Origin: JANYGM01 sp043764015
Lineage (GTDB): Bacteria; Bacteroidota; Bacteroidia; Cytophagales; Thermonemataceae
Length of the DNA stretch: 29,959 nucleotides
Assembly (NCBI GenBank): GCA_043764015.1
Contig: JAYUKY010000113.1
Span: 1-29,959 of the forward strand
Reading direction: 5' to 3'
Shown: positions 22,144 to 29,862 of the stretch, in pieces
Position numbering within the stretch: position 1 is the first letter of the stretch
Layout: each line of letters starts with the position of its first letter
Translations under genes and position numbers: made by a program
The notes under the pieces: generated by a model
Told to the model about the DNA's origin: nothing
The model's database searches: none
What the model saw: the letters and a program-made list of their open reading frames with translations, nothing else

Positions 22144-22704
22144 CTATACGTATATATCCACGTAGCCTTGTAAGCCTTTTTGCGCACCTGCACCAGTTGC
22201 AACAAAATGCCACTCATTTTCTTCTAAACGCAAACGCCCAAATTCCATATCTGTATCACGAGCATTATTTTGGTCAAGGCTGTAGCGCACTATTTCTCTA
22301 TTGCTTTCCACATCAACAATACGTACATACGCCTCACTCAAAAGCCCAAAATGATGGTTTCTTTCTTGCGCTTCGTGTATGCTCACCACGACAATTAACT
22401 CCTTGATATTGTGGTTGATAGCGGGCAAGTTGGCAAGAATTATCTCGTCATCATTGTCGCCAACGCCTGTACGGTTGTCGCCTGTGTGTTGCAAACCGCC
22501 ATCAGGTGATTTTAGGTTGTTATAAAAGATAAAATATTCATCAGCAGGGACTTTCCCCGCAGATGTAACCATAAAAACAGACGCATCTAAGTCAATGGTA
22601 TTGTTAGAAACCACGTCCCAACCAAGTCCAATAAAGATTTTTTTGAGTGCTGGCTCTTTTTTTGTAAGGTTGAGCCTGCCTCCTTTTGAAAGCGTAATAG
22701 ACAT
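22144..22704 (-). CDS. TerD family protein, copy 2
   Basis: TerD-like proteins bind calcium and act in tellurite, phage or envelope stress modules; their exact biochemistry is unsettled. The diagnostic blocks are GWDVVSNN..DLDASVFM (28-45) and the acidic calcium-binding GDNRTGVGDNDDE (75-87). The length of 186 is typical. It differs from the copy just upstream at about 27 of 186 residues by my count, mostly conservative, so they arose by tandem duplication. It is the third gene of a pspA-like/terD/terD operon. The 90-bp gap before it holds AATTCAC and AATTACG repeats. Confidence 0.93.
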   Translation of the reverse strand: MSITLSKGGRLNLTKKEPALKKIFIGLGWDVVSNNTIDLDASVFMVTSAGKVPADEYFIFYNNLKSPDGGLQHTGDNRTGVGDNDDEIILANLPAINHNIKELIVVVSIHEAQERNHHFGLLSEAYVRIVDVESNREIVRYSLDQNNARDTDMEFGRLRLEENEWHFVATGAGAQKGLQGYVDIYV

Positions 22705-22794
22705 TTTGAATTGTGAATTGTGAATTTTTAATTGTGAATGAATACAGATTGCGGCAAAAAACGTAATTCGTAATTTATAATTCGTAATAGAAGA

Positions 22795-23355
22795 TTACAC
22801 GTACATATCCACGTAACCTTGTAGCCCTTTTTGCGCACCTGCACCAGTTGCAACAAAATGCCATTCATTTTCTTCTAAGCGCAAACGCCCAAATTCTATA
22901 TCTGTATCACGAGAACTATTTTGGTCAAGGTTATAGCGCACTATTTCTCTGTTATTTTCCACATCAACAATACGAATATAAGCCTCTTTCAAAAGCCCAA
23001 AATGATGATTTCTTTCTTGTGCCTCGTGTATGCTGACAACCACAATAAGTTCTTTTATGTTGGTACTGACCGTTGCCAAATTAGCCAAAACCATTTCATC
23101 ATCAGCATCACCCACGCCAGTACGGTTGTCGCCTGTGTGTTGTACACTGTTATCAGGTGATTTTAGGTTATTATAAAAAATAAAAAACTCATCAGTAGGC
23201 ACTTTTCCTGCTGCCGTAACCATAAAAACAGAGGCATCTAAATCAACAGAATTATTGCTGACCATATCCCAGCCCAACCCAATAAGAATTTTTTTGAGTG
23301 CAGGTTCTTTTTTTGTAAGGTTGAGTTTGCCACCTTTTGAAAGCGTAATAGACAT
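22795..23355 (-). CDS. TerD family protein, copy 1
   Basis: This 186-residue paralogue has the same blocks: DLDASVFM and GDNRTGVGDADDE, with one acidic loop residue changed (Asn84 to Ala). It begins 46 bp after the stop of the PspA-like gene, with no terminator between, so the two are probably cotranscribed. Functions of tandem TerD copies may differ in partner or calcium affinity; this is inference. Confidence 0.93.
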   Translation of the reverse strand: MSITLSKGGKLNLTKKEPALKKILIGLGWDMVSNNSVDLDASVFMVTAAGKVPTDEFFIFYNNLKSPDNSVQHTGDNRTGVGDADDEMVLANLATVSTNIKELIVVVSIHEAQERNHHFGLLKEAYIRIVDVENNREIVRYNLDQNSSRDTDIEFGRLRLEENEWHFVATGAGAQKGLQGYVDMYV

Positions 23356-23401
23356 AATTTTTGTTGTTTTGTGTTGTTTTGAATTTCGTAAAATTGTTTA
23401 A

Positions 23402-24619
23402 TTAGTCTTTAAAAAAATCCTCAATATTTTTCTTTGGATTTTCTGTTTTCTCTTTATTTTCAGCAAAAAAGTCATTTAAAACATCTTTTTGCTTATTTTC
23501 TTCTTTTTTAGTTTCCTTAAAAAAATCTTCCATTTCAGTTTTTACTTTGTCTGCTTTGGAGTTTTTGGCATCATTTGAAAAGAAATCTTGCAAATTATTT
23601 GGTATGATTTCTTTTGGTATTTCTTTAGCAAAAAAGTCGTCAATATTTTTCTTTTCTGGCAGAATTTCTTTACTAATTTCTTGTGCAAAAAAGCCTTCTA
23701 ATTTGTCTGTTTTTTTATCTGTTTCCTGTTTAATTTCTTTGTTTTCCACCTCAAAAAAACTATCAATATTTTTCTTTTCTGATAAAATTTCTTGTTGATT
23801 TTCTTTAGCAAAAAAATCTTCTAATTTGTCTGTTTTATTTGGAACGACATCATTTTTGGCATCAAAAAAGCCATCAAGTTGTACTTTTTTGTTTTTTTCT
23901 TGCTTATGAATAAATTGTTTTTCTTCTTTTTCAACATCATTACCCAAAATAAGCTGAATTTTCTTATTAAAATTTTTCTCTGCAAGTTCTTTCTGACGTT
24001 TTTCTTCTCGTAAAATATCCTCATTAAGGGCATTGAGGTCAGTTTTGGAGTCTAAATTGAGTTTTGCAAATTCTTCTGCAAACTCATCTTTTTCCACATA
24101 ACCTTCTATTTCCAGCTTCATTATCTCCTCATCAAAAGCATTGGTAGAGTTATTCAAATCTTCCAAACGCTGTGCCATTTCTTTTTGTGTGTTTGCATTG
24201 GCGAGTTGTGCGCCCAAAATAGCCTTTTTGGAGCGTATTTCCTCTGATTGCATTTGCATTTTATTGAGTTGTAGCTCCAATTTACGAACATTTGCCGACA
24301 TTTGTTTGTACAAATCTTCGTATTGCACCACAAAGTTATCATTATTAGCTTTGTCAGCAAGCAAGCCTTTGGCAATAGTTTCTCTTTTTTCTTTCATTGC
24401 TTGCGCTGCGTCTTTGTACAATCTATCAGATTTTTGTTGATAAGCAGCCAATTTTTCTCCTATTTCGTTTTGAGAAGTCATAGCGTTTTGAAGTGCATTG
24501 GCACTTTTCAGCACAGATTGCTCCATTTCTCTAATCACCAAATCTAGGCTTTCCTCTGGAGAAAGTACCTTTTCAGGCGTGTTAGATGATTTTCCAAACA
24601 AATTTTGTAACCAACCCAT
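23402..24619 (-). CDS. PspA/IM30-like protein with a nine-fold FF-motif tail
   Basis: Residues 1 to ~215 form the long helical hairpin of the PspA/Vipp1 (ESCRT-III-like) family: an amphipathic N-terminus (MGWLQNLFGK), then coiled coils with Glu/Lys/Gln-rich heptads (REMEQSVLKSANAL, KKAILGAQLA). Family members remodel or protect membranes under stress. From ~245 the protein has a polar, disordered-looking tail of 160 residues in which [ILM]-x-x-F-F occurs nine times (FF at 251, 269, 288, 310, 329, 346, 366, 384, 402), 17-22 residues apart, for example QLDGFF, KLEDFF, NIDDFF. Normal PspA is ~225 residues without this tail. Two terD genes follow. Confidence 0.85.
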   Translation of the reverse strand: MGWLQNLFGKSSNTPEKVLSPEESLDLVIREMEQSVLKSANALQNAMTSQNEIGEKLAAYQQKSDRLYKDAAQAMKEKRETIAKGLLADKANNDNFVVQYEDLYKQMSANVRKLELQLNKMQMQSEEIRSKKAILGAQLANANTQKEMAQRLEDLNNSTNAFDEEIMKLEIEGYVEKDEFAEEFAKLNLDSKTDLNALNEDILREEKRQKELAEKNFNKKIQLILGNDVEKEEKQFIHKQEKNKKVQLDGFFDAKNDVVPNKTDKLEDFFAKENQQEILSEKKNIDSFFEVENKEIKQETDKKTDKLEGFFAQEISKEILPEKKNIDDFFAKEIPKEIIPNNLQDFFSNDAKNSKADKVKTEMEDFFKETKKEENKQKDVLNDFFAENKEKTENPKKNIEDFFKD

Positions 24620-24718
24620 AAAATTATACCTTAAAGTTTTGAAAAGTTGTAGTAATAAAACATAATTTTAGTCATATAGGTTTGTTTTTTTTAATTTGAT
24701 GCAATTATTTTTTTATTG

Positions 24719-24744
24719 TATTCATTTGTGTATTCGTGGCAATT
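24719..24744. repeat. Fragment of the CACGAATACACGAAT repeat
   Basis: The sequence TTCATTTGTGTATTCGTGGC and following bases match one arm of the repeat at 17530-17589. The rest of 24620-24836 holds only the terminator below and AT-rich DNA. Confidence 0.5.
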
Positions 24745-24769
24745 ACACGCTATTTTATAAGCTAAAAAG

Positions 24770-24794
24770 GGTAGTTTCCAGTTAGAAAACTACC
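24770..24794 (-). terminator. Terminator of the 40-residue lipoprotein gene
   Basis: On the minus strand GGTAGTTT/AAACTACC forms an 8-bp stem (extended by weak pairs) and is followed by CTTTTT. It lies 43 bp past the stop at 24837. Confidence 0.6.
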
Positions 24795-24836
24795 AAATTT
24801 ATTTTCATACAATAACTTGTATCAACACACAATTAC

Positions 24837-24959
24837 TTATACTTTTGTTTCTTTTTTGTCTGCATCATTTTTCAGGTAAGTTGGGCAAGTATATTTTTTT
24901 GCACAAGACGACAAAAGACCCACCAATGCAATAACAGCAACAATTTTGAGAGATTTCAT
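24837..24959 (-). CDS. Small lipoprotein (40 residues)
   Basis: The frame from the ATG at 24959 gives a textbook lipoprotein signal (LKIVAVIALVGLLSSC, Cys19), and then only 21 residues: AKKYTCPTYLK followed by a charged end. A clear terminator follows. The mature peptide with a Cys-Pro-Thr-Tyr motif recalls other tiny Bacteroidota lipoproteins, but I cannot name a family. Its short length means it is easily missed. Confidence 0.65.
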   Translation of the reverse strand: MKSLKIVAVIALVGLLSSCAKKYTCPTYLKNDADKKETKV

Positions 24960-25127
24960 AGGACTGATTTTAGGAATGATTTTGATTAAATAACACTTTT
25001 TATTTGATTTCTTAATGCTTTACGCAAGTATTATGCCAGCATTAGCTCTAATAATTTACGCTAAGGTAAATGTTTTGTTACAAAAAAACAACATTTTTTT
25101 TTATTTCTTAAAAAAATACAGAAAAAT

Positions 25128-25158
25128 TTTGTTTTTTTGAGTTTAAAACTTACTTTTG
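25128..25158 (+). promoter_or_regulatory. Promoter for the YbjN-like gene
   Basis: TTTG (25128-25131), 19 bp, TACTTTTG (25151-25158) fit both promoter boxes. The leader would be about 100 bases. The remaining gap (24960-25265) is very AT-rich with no other signal that I can see. Confidence 0.6.
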
Positions 25159-25265
25159 AGAGTAATTATGTTAAAAAAATTAAGTATTTTAACAGTTTCT
25201 TTTAATAAAACCTAAAAAATCTCAAATAATTTATCTTATTTCCTAACCCCTAAAATCACCTTCAA

Positions 25266-25709
25266 ATGGCTACAGTAACAAGAGAACAAGTAGAAGAAAT
25301 GATAAACCAATATGTTCGCTCTGTTGGTTTGAGCGTAGAACGCACCTATAATGCGGAACGCAGAATCTGGGATTGGCAGGTTGGCTCTGCTAAAATTGAA
25401 GTTTTTGTACAACCAATTCCTATGAAAGATGGCACAGAAAGACACTTTTTGCGTGTATTTTCGCCACTAATGCTCGTACCAAAACACGACGAGTTGCGTT
25501 TTTATAGACATCTTTTGGAGCTAAACGACTCTAAACTTGGCGTAAAACTTACCGTTTTGCCAGGCTCCGAAACCGTCTATGCCACTTACGAAAGAGACAT
25601 CAATGGTATTGATTATGAAGAAGTTAAGACTACTATTGCTGATTTGGAATGGTGGGCAGACACGCTAGACGACCAATTAAAACAACAATTTGCTGTAAGT
25701 GATAGATAA
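25266..25709 (+). CDS. YbjN-like (type III secretion chaperone fold) protein
   Basis: The 147-residue protein has the pattern of the YbjN family: an N-terminal helix (TREQVEEMINQYVRSVGL), a beta-sheet (RRIWDWQVGSAKIEVFVQPI, HFLRVFSPLMLVP), then a helix with YRHLLELND, and a final acidic helix (IADLEWWADTLDDQLKQQF). This fold is shared with type III secretion chaperones and stress-regulated sensory proteins. It has no signal and is likely cytosolic. It has a good promoter and a strong terminator, so it is a one-gene unit. Confidence 0.82.
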   Translation: MATVTREQVEEMINQYVRSVGLSVERTYNAERRIWDWQVGSAKIEVFVQPIPMKDGTERHFLRVFSPLMLVPKHDELRFYRHLLELNDSKLGVKLTVLPGSETVYATYERDINGIDYEEVKTTIADLEWWADTLDDQLKQQFAVSDR

Positions 25710-25771
25710 CATACGAAGTCAGAGGTTGGAAGTACGAATGCAAAACTCTGATTAGTAAACAATAAATCCAC

Positions 25772-25807
25772 AAAAAAGCCTTTCTGAATTATCAGAAAGG
25801 CTTTTTT
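25772..25807 (+). terminator. Terminator of the YbjN-like gene
   Basis: AAAAAAGCCTTTCTGA/TCAGAAAGGCTTTTTT with an ATTA loop is a perfect 16-bp stem ending in T6. Confidence 0.85.
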
Positions 25808-25878
25808 GGGTTTTACAAATCTTTAAATTGATAAAATCACAATTCTTTACAACTTTCTACTAGCGTTTGTTGTCTTAA

Positions 25879-25999
25879 AAGTGTACGCTAAAACAGCCAA
25901 ATGTGTACGAATATGTACGAAAGCGGACACTTCTTAAATTCTCGTTATTATCTAATATATTGATAATCAAGAAATTAAATCTGTGGCACGAAGTTCGTA
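25879..25999 (+). promoter_or_regulatory. Possible sigma-54 promoter with upstream dyad sites
   Basis: GTGTACG sits at 25881 and 25903, and ATGTACG at 25913, with an inverted CGGACAC at 25924. Arms AAGTGTACGCT and AGCGGACACTT (25879-25889, 25922-25932) are inverted with one mismatch. About 50 bp further is TGGCACG at 25984-25990, a perfect sigma-54 -24 box, followed by a poor -12 box (TTCGTA, GT instead of GC). The ATG of the next gene is at 26056. Confidence 0.4.
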
Positions 26000-26055
26000 A
26001 TGTATCAATCAAATGACAAACAAATCTTTTCCAAGAAAATATAAAAACTACCACA

Positions 26056-26283
26056 ATGAAACGTCTTAATAAAAACCAATATAAAAATTTTACATTTGTA
26101 AAAATATTTGTAGCCATTATGCTAGGTTTGCTACTTACTCAAATGGTAAAAAGTAATTTGCAAGAAGATGCTTTCAGCCGTTTACAAAACGTAGAAGAGG
26201 TTTCTGAAGGAATATCTACCACAAAATCAAACGAAAATACCAATATATTTAGTTTTACAAATATCATTAAAAGTTCTATGTAA
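26056..26283 (+). CDS. Small single-span membrane protein, unknown
   Basis: The 75-residue protein has a basic N-terminus (MKRLNKNQYKNFTF), one hydrophobic segment (VKIFVAIMLGLLLTQMV, about 15-31) and a polar C-terminus with Asn/Ser/Glu. The positive N-terminus suggests an N-in orientation with the tail in the periplasm, or an uncleaved signal anchor. No family is recognised. It is flanked by its own possible control region and a good terminator, which supports its being a real gene. Confidence 0.6.
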   Translation: MKRLNKNQYKNFTFVKIFVAIMLGLLLTQMVKSNLQEDAFSRLQNVEEVSEGISTTKSNENTNIFSFTNIIKSSM

Positions 26284-26308
26284 ATTTAATATAATTTCAG
26301 TAAAATCC

Positions 26309-26345
26309 AAAGAAGGCTTCACTTTAAATGAAGTCTTCTTTTTTT
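26309..26345 (+). terminator. Terminator after the small membrane protein gene
   Basis: AAAGAAGGCTTCA/TGAAGTCTTCTTT forms a 13-bp stem with one mismatch, ending in T7. Confidence 0.75.
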
Positions 26346-26367
26346 ATAGCTAAATATTTGGCTATTT

Positions 26368-26398
26368 TTTGATTTTTTAATAAAAAAACGTATTTTTG
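26368..26398 (+). promoter_or_regulatory. Promoter for the DUF58 gene
   Basis: TTTG (26368-26371), 19 bp, TATTTTTG (26391-26398) match the consensus. A fragment of the CACGAATACAC repeat (26417-26440) lies in the leader. Confidence 0.6.
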
Positions 26399-26504
26399 AG
26401 AATATTAACTGATTTAATAGCCATAAATACACGAATAAATATAATCTAAATTTCTACCTTTTTGATTATAAAGACTTTGTACTAACTCCCAACTAAAAAT
26501 TATT

Positions 26505-27842
26505 TTGCTACTCACATTCATCAAATCTCTTTACCTAAAACCTCGCTTTTTTTGGCTAATGGGCGGTTGTATAGGACTTTTTATAGCATCTTTTCCATTT
26601 GAAGGGCTCTTTTTGTTATCAAAAATAGTGCTTTTGGTACTTGTTTTGCTTACTTTTATTGATATTTTATTACTGTTCTCACGCCAAAATGGGATAATGG
26701 GCAAGCGTATTGTGCCTGACAAACTTTCTAATGGAGATACCAATGATATTTTAATAGAAATAGATAATAACTATGGATATAAGGTGCATTTGAGCATTAT
26801 TGATGAAGTGCCAGCGCAATTTCAGATGAGAGATTTTTTGATAGAACTAAAAATCCTTCCAAAAACTTCACAACAACTAAAATATCATTTAAAACCCGTA
26901 AAACGTGGTGAATATACTTTTGGCGCACTAAATTTGTTTGCAGAAAGTATTTTTGGGCTTGCAAGTAAACGCTATGTTTTTGACCAAAATAAAAGTGTCC
27001 CCGTTTATCCAGGATTTTTGCAATTAAGAAAATACGAACTAATGGCTATTTCTAACCGCCTAACTGAGTTTGGTATCAAAAAAATACGTAAAATAGGTCA
27101 TAATAGAGAGTTTGAGCAAATAAAAGAATATGTACAAGGTAACGACTTGCGCACTATCAACTGGAAAGCTACAGCAAGAAAACAGAGTTTGATGGTGAAC
27201 CATTATCAAGACGAAAAGTCGCAACAAGTGTATTCTGTGATAGATAAAGGACGTTTGATGAAAATGCCTTTTGAAAAAATGACACTTTTGGATTATGCCA
27301 TCAATGCCAGCCTTGTTATCTCTAAAATTGCCCTGATGAAAGACGACAAAGCAGGGCTTATTACGTTTGGGAGCAAAATGGACACTATTTTGCCTGCAAG
27401 CAAAAATAATTCTCAAATGAGTACCATTTTAGAAACGCTTTACAACCAGAAAACTGCCTACAAAGATGCAAGTTTTGAAAAGCTTTATATCAATATCAAA
27501 AAACGACTAAATCAGCGTAGTTTGGTACTTTTATACACTAATTTTGAATCTTTTTCTTCTATGCAACGCCAACTTCCCTATTTGAGAAAGATAGCTAGAA
27601 ACCATCTTTTAGTTGTTATTTTCTTTGAAAATACAGAATTAAAGACACTTTTAGACAAAGAATCAGAAACATTAGAAGAAATATACATACAAACCATTGC
27701 GGAGAAAATTGCTCACGAAAAACAAATGATAGCCAAAGAACTCCTGAAATTTGGTATTCAGTCCGTCCTTACGCCACCAAAAAACCTTACCATTGATAGT
27801 ATTAATAAGTATTTGGAGCTAAAATCACGTGGAATGATTTGA
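26505..27842 (+). CDS. DUF58 domain membrane-associated protein
   Basis: The 445-residue protein opens with two hydrophobic segments (about 15-31 and 36-58), then a beta-rich domain, and the DUF58 signature IKEYVQGNDLRTINWKATAR (about 205-224), followed by a von Willebrand A-like fold (VYSVIDKGRLM, then AGLITFG). DUF58 proteins usually accompany a MoxR AAA+ ATPase; none is in this window, so it must lie elsewhere if at all. The start is TTG at 26505: no ATG or GTG in frame gives the first helix, and the only early ATG (residue 19) lies inside the helix. Confidence 0.88.
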   Translation: MLLTFIKSLYLKPRFFWLMGGCIGLFIASFPFEGLFLLSKIVLLVLVLLTFIDILLLFSRQNGIMGKRIVPDKLSNGDTNDILIEIDNNYGYKVHLSIIDEVPAQFQMRDFLIELKILPKTSQQLKYHLKPVKRGEYTFGALNLFAESIFGLASKRYVFDQNKSVPVYPGFLQLRKYELMAISNRLTEFGIKKIRKIGHNREFEQIKEYVQGNDLRTINWKATARKQSLMVNHYQDEKSQQVYSVIDKGRLMKMPFEKMTLLDYAINASLVISKIALMKDDKAGLITFGSKMDTILPASKNNSQMSTILETLYNQKTAYKDASFEKLYINIKKRLNQRSLVLLYTNFESFSSMQRQLPYLRKIARNHLLVVIFFENTELKTLLDKESETLEEIYIQTIAEKIAHEKQMIAKELLKFGIQSVLTPPKNLTIDSINKYLELKSRGMI

Positions 27843-27854
27843 TATGAAATAATA

Positions 27855-27892
27855 AAAATCCCATTCAAAAAATACATTTTGAATGGGATTTT
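27855..27892. terminator. Bidirectional terminator
   Basis: AAAATCCCATTCAAAA/TTTTGAATGGGATTTT forms a 16-bp stem between convergent genes, with A and T runs on either side, so it can serve both strands. Confidence 0.8.
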
Positions 27893-27901
27893 ATTGATTG
27901 G

Positions 27902-28348
27902 CTATTCTATGATTTTGAGTTTTTGGGCGCAATCTGTGAGTTTGACATCTCCACTACTGATAATGGTTGCTTTGCCATCTTCTGCCAATGAAGAAACCGT
28001 AAAAGTATAAATACCCATTTTTAGACTATACCTGCACTCGTTGCTGTTTGTAGGTACAACCAAAAAACTACTTATATTGTCTGCACCAGTAGCATTTTTG
28101 AGTACAAACTCTACTTTTATGCGGTTTTTTTGCTTATTTTCAAAGCAAATTTCGGCAGTTTTACAAGTTGGAGTAGCGGTTTTAGCATTATTGGAGGGTG
28201 TTTTATCTTTTTTGGACGTTTTGAAAATCTCCCAAATCAGTTTTACACTCTCTATGCCTCTATCTACATCATTGCGCTCTTGTGCTTGCGCCACACGCCC
28301 AAAAACTAACATCAGAAGTAGCAAAAACAAGGTTTTGCTAGGTTGCAT
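27902..28348 (-). CDS. Secreted protein of unknown function
   Basis: The 148-residue product has a cleavable signal (LLLLMLVFGRVAQAQ, cleavage near 22-23). The mature part has a Lys/Thr-rich region and then a beta-rich domain with five cysteines (TCKTAEICF, NECRYS, TDCAQ), of which pairs could form disulfides. The stretch FVLKNATGADNISSFLVVP..ECRYSLKMGIYTFTV recalls small secreted Bacteroidota domains, not a family I can name. It is the last gene of a minus-strand series that includes a TlpA-like oxidoreductase, consistent with disulfide needs. Confidence 0.7.
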   Translation of the reverse strand: MQPSKTLFLLLLMLVFGRVAQAQERNDVDRGIESVKLIWEIFKTSKKDKTPSNNAKTATPTCKTAEICFENKQKNRIKVEFVLKNATGADNISSFLVVPTNSNECRYSLKMGIYTFTVSSLAEDGKATIISSGDVKLTDCAQKLKIIE

Positions 28349-28369
28349 ATTTTTTAGGGTTTTAGTTTT

Positions 28370-28558
28370 CTAAGCCTTTTTTTCTGTATTTCCTTGCCCC
28401 TTCTGAATCAACCAGAATACGCCAGCCATTACTACTGTAAATATAGCAGATTTCAAGGCATCTCTTTTAAATTCAAAAACATCATTAGGAAAGAAATAGT
28501 CCATCATAAGACGCACCAAAAATAACATTAGGAGTATTAAAAGATACTTATTTTTCAT
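28370..28558 (-). CDS. Small two-helix membrane protein
   Basis: The ATG at 28558 gives 62 residues with two hydrophobic segments (YLLILLMLFLVRLMMDYFF and SAIFTVVMAGVFWLIQ), joined by a charged loop (FEFKRDALK). An upstream in-frame ATG at 28585 would overlap the preceding gene and is less likely. It begins 14 bp after the 45-residue gene stop and is part of the same transcript. Family unknown. Confidence 0.65.
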   Translation of the reverse strand: MKNKYLLILLMLFLVRLMMDYFFPNDVFEFKRDALKSAIFTVVMAGVFWLIQKGQGNTEKKA

Positions 28559-28572
28559 TGATTTGATTGTAT

Positions 28573-28710
28573 TTATGATTTCCAAAACTTTATGCTAATA
28601 GCTAAAATAAGCACAAAAAACAATAGAAATAATGGATTAAATTTTTCTGGTAAAACAAATAATCCATAACAACTAAATAGTAATATCAAAACAATGATAG
28701 ATTTTTTCAT
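28573..28710 (-). CDS. Tiny membrane protein (45 residues)
   Basis: The frame from the ATG at 28710 gives two hydrophobic segments (SIIVLILLFSCYGLFVL and LFLLFFVLILAISI) separated by PEKFNP. It starts 6 bp after the TlpA-like gene stop and ends 14 bp before the next start, the tight packing of an operon. It is short, and I do not recognise it. Confidence 0.6.
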   Translation of the reverse strand: MKKSIIVLILLFSCYGLFVLPEKFNPLFLLFFVLILAISIKFWKS

Positions 28711-28716
28711 AGTTAT

Positions 28717-29829
28717 TTAGGGTTTAATTTCTCTTTTCCAGCTTGATATCATATTATCAACATCATTTAGACTACTATTTCCGTAATAAATCACTCTTCC
28801 ATCTTTATTGCATACCATAAAGTAAGGAATAGATTTGATTTTAAGCAAATCAACTACATTTTTATCATCTCTTAGTTGTACCCAATCTATGTTATGTTTT
28901 TTAATAGCATTTTTCCATTTGTCTTCATCTTTATCAGTAGAAACCCCCACAATTACTAATTTATCCCCATGTTTTGCTTGAAGTTCTTTTAGTTTTGTTA
29001 TGTTTGATATGCAAGGAGAGCACCAAGAAGCCCAAAAATCAATTAAAATTATTTTGTTTTCGCCAAATTGAAGGATATTTTTTGTTTTACCTTCAACATC
29101 AATAAAACTAGCATTTTTAATTGTTTCTGTGTTAGAATCAATACTATCAGGAGTTTCACCTACTTCTTTTTGTAGAATAGCAGACTTCAATACATACGCA
29201 TAAATTTTTTGCATATCTGTTTTAAGATCACCAGTAAGGGCTTTATTAAACCATTCTTTGTGTTTTTCTACATCTAACATTCTAACTATTGCTTGCATCA
29301 CGTAATAATAAAATTCTCCTTTTTCATCTTTCAATGCAATATTGTCAATAATATTTTTTATTTGGCTCGCATTGGCTTCATCTTCAGCAAATTTCTCATC
29401 ATTTAATACTTTATTTTCTATAGAAATTAACTCTTGCATACCATTACTGAATTTTTCCTGAGTAGAACTACCTATGCAAACAAATGATTTAGCTTTTTGC
29501 AATTTTATATCAATACTAATTTGACCACTTTCAAGATACATAGGAAAGATAATTGAGTTATTAGCTGTCTGTACAACCATTAAAATTAAACGTTTTGAAG
29601 TGGTTATACCTTTTAAAATAGTTATCCCATCTTTAAATTGATTTTCGTGAAGAATATTTTCCTTAAAAGTAAAAGACATATCTTTTCTGAAAACTGCATT
29701 TATTTCTTTCAAAATAATAATACCTTCTTCAATATCAATTTTTATTGTTACTTCATAATTAGGTTGTCCTTTGTTATAAACTAACTGTTTTCTAAAAAAA
29801 GAAATAAAACTTAAAATTATTTTTTTCAT
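28717..29829 (-). CDS. TlpA/ResA-like thiol-disulfide oxidoreductase with N-terminal domain
   Basis: The ATG at 29829 gives 370 residues. The C-terminal thioredoxin domain has WCSPC (about 269-273, redox Cys270 and Cys273) and a cis-Pro in SIPYF. The N-terminal ~120 residues fit the DUF4369-like beta domain that precedes such domains in Bacteroidota, and a helical linker (140-235) follows. The N-terminus is hydrophobic (KKIILSFISFF) but then reads RKQLVYNKG without a normal cleavage site, so it may be an anchored or altered signal. An in-frame start at 29871 is less likely. Role: extracytoplasmic disulfide reduction. It heads a four-gene minus-strand operon. Confidence 0.86.
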   Translation of the reverse strand: MKKIILSFISFFRKQLVYNKGQPNYEVTIKIDIEEGIIILKEINAVFRKDMSFTFKENILHENQFKDGITILKGITTSKRLILMVVQTANNSIIFPMYLESGQISIDIKLQKAKSFVCIGSSTQEKFSNGMQELISIENKVLNDEKFAEDEANASQIKNIIDNIALKDEKGEFYYYVMQAIVRMLDVEKHKEWFNKALTGDLKTDMQKIYAYVLKSAILQKEVGETPDSIDSNTETIKNASFIDVEGKTKNILQFGENKIILIDFWASWCSPCISNITKLKELQAKHGDKLVIVGVSTDKDEDKWKNAIKKHNIDWVQLRDDKNVVDLLKIKSIPYFMVCNKDGRVIYYGNSSLNDVDNMISSWKREIKP

Positions 29830-29862
29830 GCTTTTGCTTATATTTAAAATAGAACAAGGTAA

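Noticed and set aside
22031..22406. Plus- and minus-strand frames around the 3' end of terD copy 2
   Set aside because: They overlap the palindrome at 22029-22140 and the strongly supported terD frame and have no family features.
23405..23885. FF motifs considered as PCNA-interacting (PIP) boxes
   Set aside because: The spacing L-x-x-F-F does match the PIP core, but bacteria lack PCNA, the leading Gln is absent in most copies, and the protein body is of the PspA type.
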